A stretch of DNA of 5,083 bases from Microcaldota archaeon (GTDB lineage: Archaea; Micrarchaeota; Micrarchaeia; Micrarchaeales; Micrarchaeaceae), in the NCBI GenBank assembly GCA_027344745.1, contig DAHWIS010000054.1, forward strand, positions 1-5,083. Direction: 5' to 3'. This document shows, piece after piece, positions 3,734-5,083 of this stretch. Position 1 is the stretch's first letter. Each line of letters begins with the position of its first letter. The notes beneath the pieces are model-generated. The model was not told where the DNA came from. It made no database searches and saw only the letters and a program-made list of their open reading frames with translations. The translations under genes were made by a program, and so were the position numbers.

Positions 3734-5083
3734 TCAACGCTTTTCCTTCTTTTTCATCGATATTATCTTTTCAAGCAGGTCCTTCTCGTTGTCGGCCAGC
3801 AGCGATGCAAATTCGCCGGTTAAGAGCACCTGGTCGCCGTCGCTGACACGTACGTACAGCATCTGCCCTTCGCGCACCTGCCGGCCGAAAGAAGGTTCGT
3901 CCATAGATATTGCTATCTGGTCGCCCTTTTTTGCTTCCTGCAATGGCGACTTCTCGTTCTGCATGCCTTTAATCTTACCGATGACTTCGCCTATGTCGTT
4001 CATTATAACGTTGTTTGGCTTTACTTTACCCAGTTTGACTTCTATGCCGAAAATTGCAGGATGCGATACCCTGAAGCAGGAATTCGGCAGGACCTCCATC
4101 TCTGCAGGAAATGATATGCTCTCTTCGACCCTTTTCTGCCTGCTCTTGGATCTTTCTTCTACGAATGCCTTGTAATCATCGACAAGCTTGTATATTATAT
4201 CGCTGCTTATAACCTTTATGTTGCTTGATGCTGCTGCTTCCCTTGCATCTTCTTCCATCGAAACATTGAACGCCATCACTACGGCGAAGGTCGGATTCGA
4301 TGCCAGCATGCCGAACGCGTCTATTATATCGCGCTTGGATACGTTGCCTATGCCCTTCTTGCTTATCTTGAAATTTTCCGATGCTAGCAGTTTTGAAATT
4401 GCCTCTATGCTGCCTATGGAATCTGCTTTCAGGACTATGCCATCCTTGTCGATTTTGAATACGTCGCTTAGTTCCGTAGTTATCTCCTTTGCATAGTCAT
4501 TTCCGATCGCTTGTATTATCGGGGAACCTGGCATCGCATCTTCCAAACCCACTGCGCTTATCTTTATACCAGAAGCCGCGCTGACCTCGTCTACGTAGTA
4601 GAACTTGCTGGTCGATTCGAGCATCTCGTGCAGGGGCTTGGGCTTCAAGAGCGCCCTTATTTTTGTTGTGACTACCTTGTTGTCCGCAGTGGCGAACGCA
4701 ATCTGGTCGTTTACTCTGAGCGTGCCGTCATAAAGTATTACGTCTATTGTAGTGCCTAGGCCCTTCTCCTCCTTCTTTTCGAGGATGCTGCCTTTGCCCG
4801 GGCCGTTGACTTCGATATTTAGTTTCATTTCGAGGAATCTCTGCGCCAGGCCTGATACCAGCATAAGCAGTTCGGCTATGCCTTCGCCGGTCTTCGCGCT
4901 GAGCGGGACTATCGCCAGTTCCTTCTGGAAATTATCCACCCTGCTATAGAGTTCGCTGTTGAAGCCCAGTTCGCTCAGCCTGCCTATGAGCTCGAAAAGC
5001 TTCGTGTCCAGAGCAGACTTGACCGCTTCCGACTGCTGTGAGAGGGCTTCGACGTAGCTTTTTGATTTTGTTGCCCTCCAACC
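3734..5083 (-). CDS. infB: Translation initiation factor aIF5B (IF-2 homologue), 5' end outside window
   Basis: aIF5B is the GTPase that promotes ribosomal subunit joining and initiator tRNA placement in archaea. The frame is open to the right edge, giving 449 visible residues ending at TGA (3736-3734); the GTG at 4939 is an internal codon, not the start. The visible part begins with GW and the conserved helical stretch usually found just after the G4 motif NKID, then G5 SAKTGEG (62-68) and SGLAQRFLEMKL (77-88). Domain II follows (about 89-200; LEKKEEKGLGTTIDVILYDG at 101-120), then the Rossmann-like domain III (about 210-320; KADSIGSIEAI, GIGNVSKRDIIDA), then barrel domain IV (about 330-449; CFRVSHPAIFGIEVKLGKVK, SFGRQVREGQMLYVRV) with a basic tail KKKEKR. 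The family is about 590-610 residues, so roughly 150 residues carrying G1-G4 are missing only because of the window edge. It precedes mat on the same strand. Confidence 0.96.
   Translation of the reverse strand, partial: GWRATKSKSYVEALSQQSEAVKSALDTKLFELIGRLSELGFNSELYSRVDNFQKELAIVPLSAKTGEGIAELLMLVSGLAQRFLEMKLNIEVNGPGKGSILEKKEEKGLGTTIDVILYDGTLRVNDQIAFATADNKVVTTKIRALLKPKPLHEMLESTSKFYYVDEVSAASGIKISAVGLEDAMPGSPIIQAIGNDYAKEITTELSDVFKIDKDGIVLKADSIGSIEAISKLLASENFKISKKGIGNVSKRDIIDAFGMLASNPTFAVVMAFNVSMEEDAREAAASSNIKVISSDIIYKLVDDYKAFVEERSKSRQKRVEESISFPAEMEVLPNSCFRVSHPAIFGIEVKLGKVKPNNVIMNDIGEVIGKIKGMQNEKSPLQEAKKGDQIAISMDEPSFGRQVREGQMLYVRVSDGDQVLLTGEFASLLADNEKDLLEKIISMKKKEKR

Noticed and set aside
3734..4939. 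Taking the GTG at 4939 as the start of the IF-2-like gene
   Set aside because: The frame stays open to 5083, and the 48 upstream codons encode family-conserved sequence beginning GW, which normally follows the G4 motif. The gene is cut by the window edge.
1..5083. CRISPR array, toxin-antitoxin pair, phage or integrative-element genes
   Set aside because: No spaced direct repeats, no attachment-site duplication of the tRNA 3' end, and no such gene in any frame were found by reading.

Overview
The window looks archaeal. Both identifiable metabolic and translation genes on the right are archaeal types: an archaeal-family S-adenosylmethionine synthetase and the C-terminal three quarters of aIF5B. 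Promoters are TATA boxes of the TTTATATA kind, the tRNA has a short intron at the archaeal 37/38 position and no encoded CCA, and one protein starts with an archaeal class III (type IV pilin-like) signal sequence. A class III signal joined to a DUF2341/ConA-like domain is a pairing I associate with DPANN archaea, especially Micrarchaeota (ARMAN-type acidophiles). That placement is inference, not something the sequence proves.

Layout. Positions 1-549 (minus) hold the N-terminal 183 codons of the 16S rRNA dimethyladenosine transferase RsmA/KsgA/Dim1, which runs off the left edge. A 57-base AT-rich divergent promoter (550-606) separates it from a 495-codon plus-strand gene (607-2094) for a secreted or surface-anchored class III signal, DUF2341-type protein. 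A plus-strand tRNA-Thr(GGT) with a 14-nt intron follows at 2150-2235. A 137-base convergent spacer (2236-2372) holds a small hairpin and two T7 tracts on the minus strand. The minus strand then carries mat (2373-3572) and, upstream of it, infB/aIF5B (3734 to beyond 5083). No gene-free stretch exceeds 300 bases.

How the genes relate. RsmA uses S-adenosylmethionine, which Mat makes. RsmA matures the small ribosomal subunit and aIF5B joins the subunits at initiation, so most of the window is translation plus methyl-donor supply. The surface protein is the accessory element.

Points worth a second look. (1) The DUF2341 gene is a mosaic: from about 1609 to 2019 its GC content and codon choice change abruptly, inside an intact frame and between two family-conserved motifs. 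(2) mat has its own TATA box and an inferred leader of about 89 nt that can form two mutually exclusive hairpins, a possible regulatory leader. (3) The tRNA-Thr has A at 18 and G at 55 instead of the near-universal G18-U55 pair, and its intron pairs with the anticodon. No mobile element, CRISPR array or defence system was seen.
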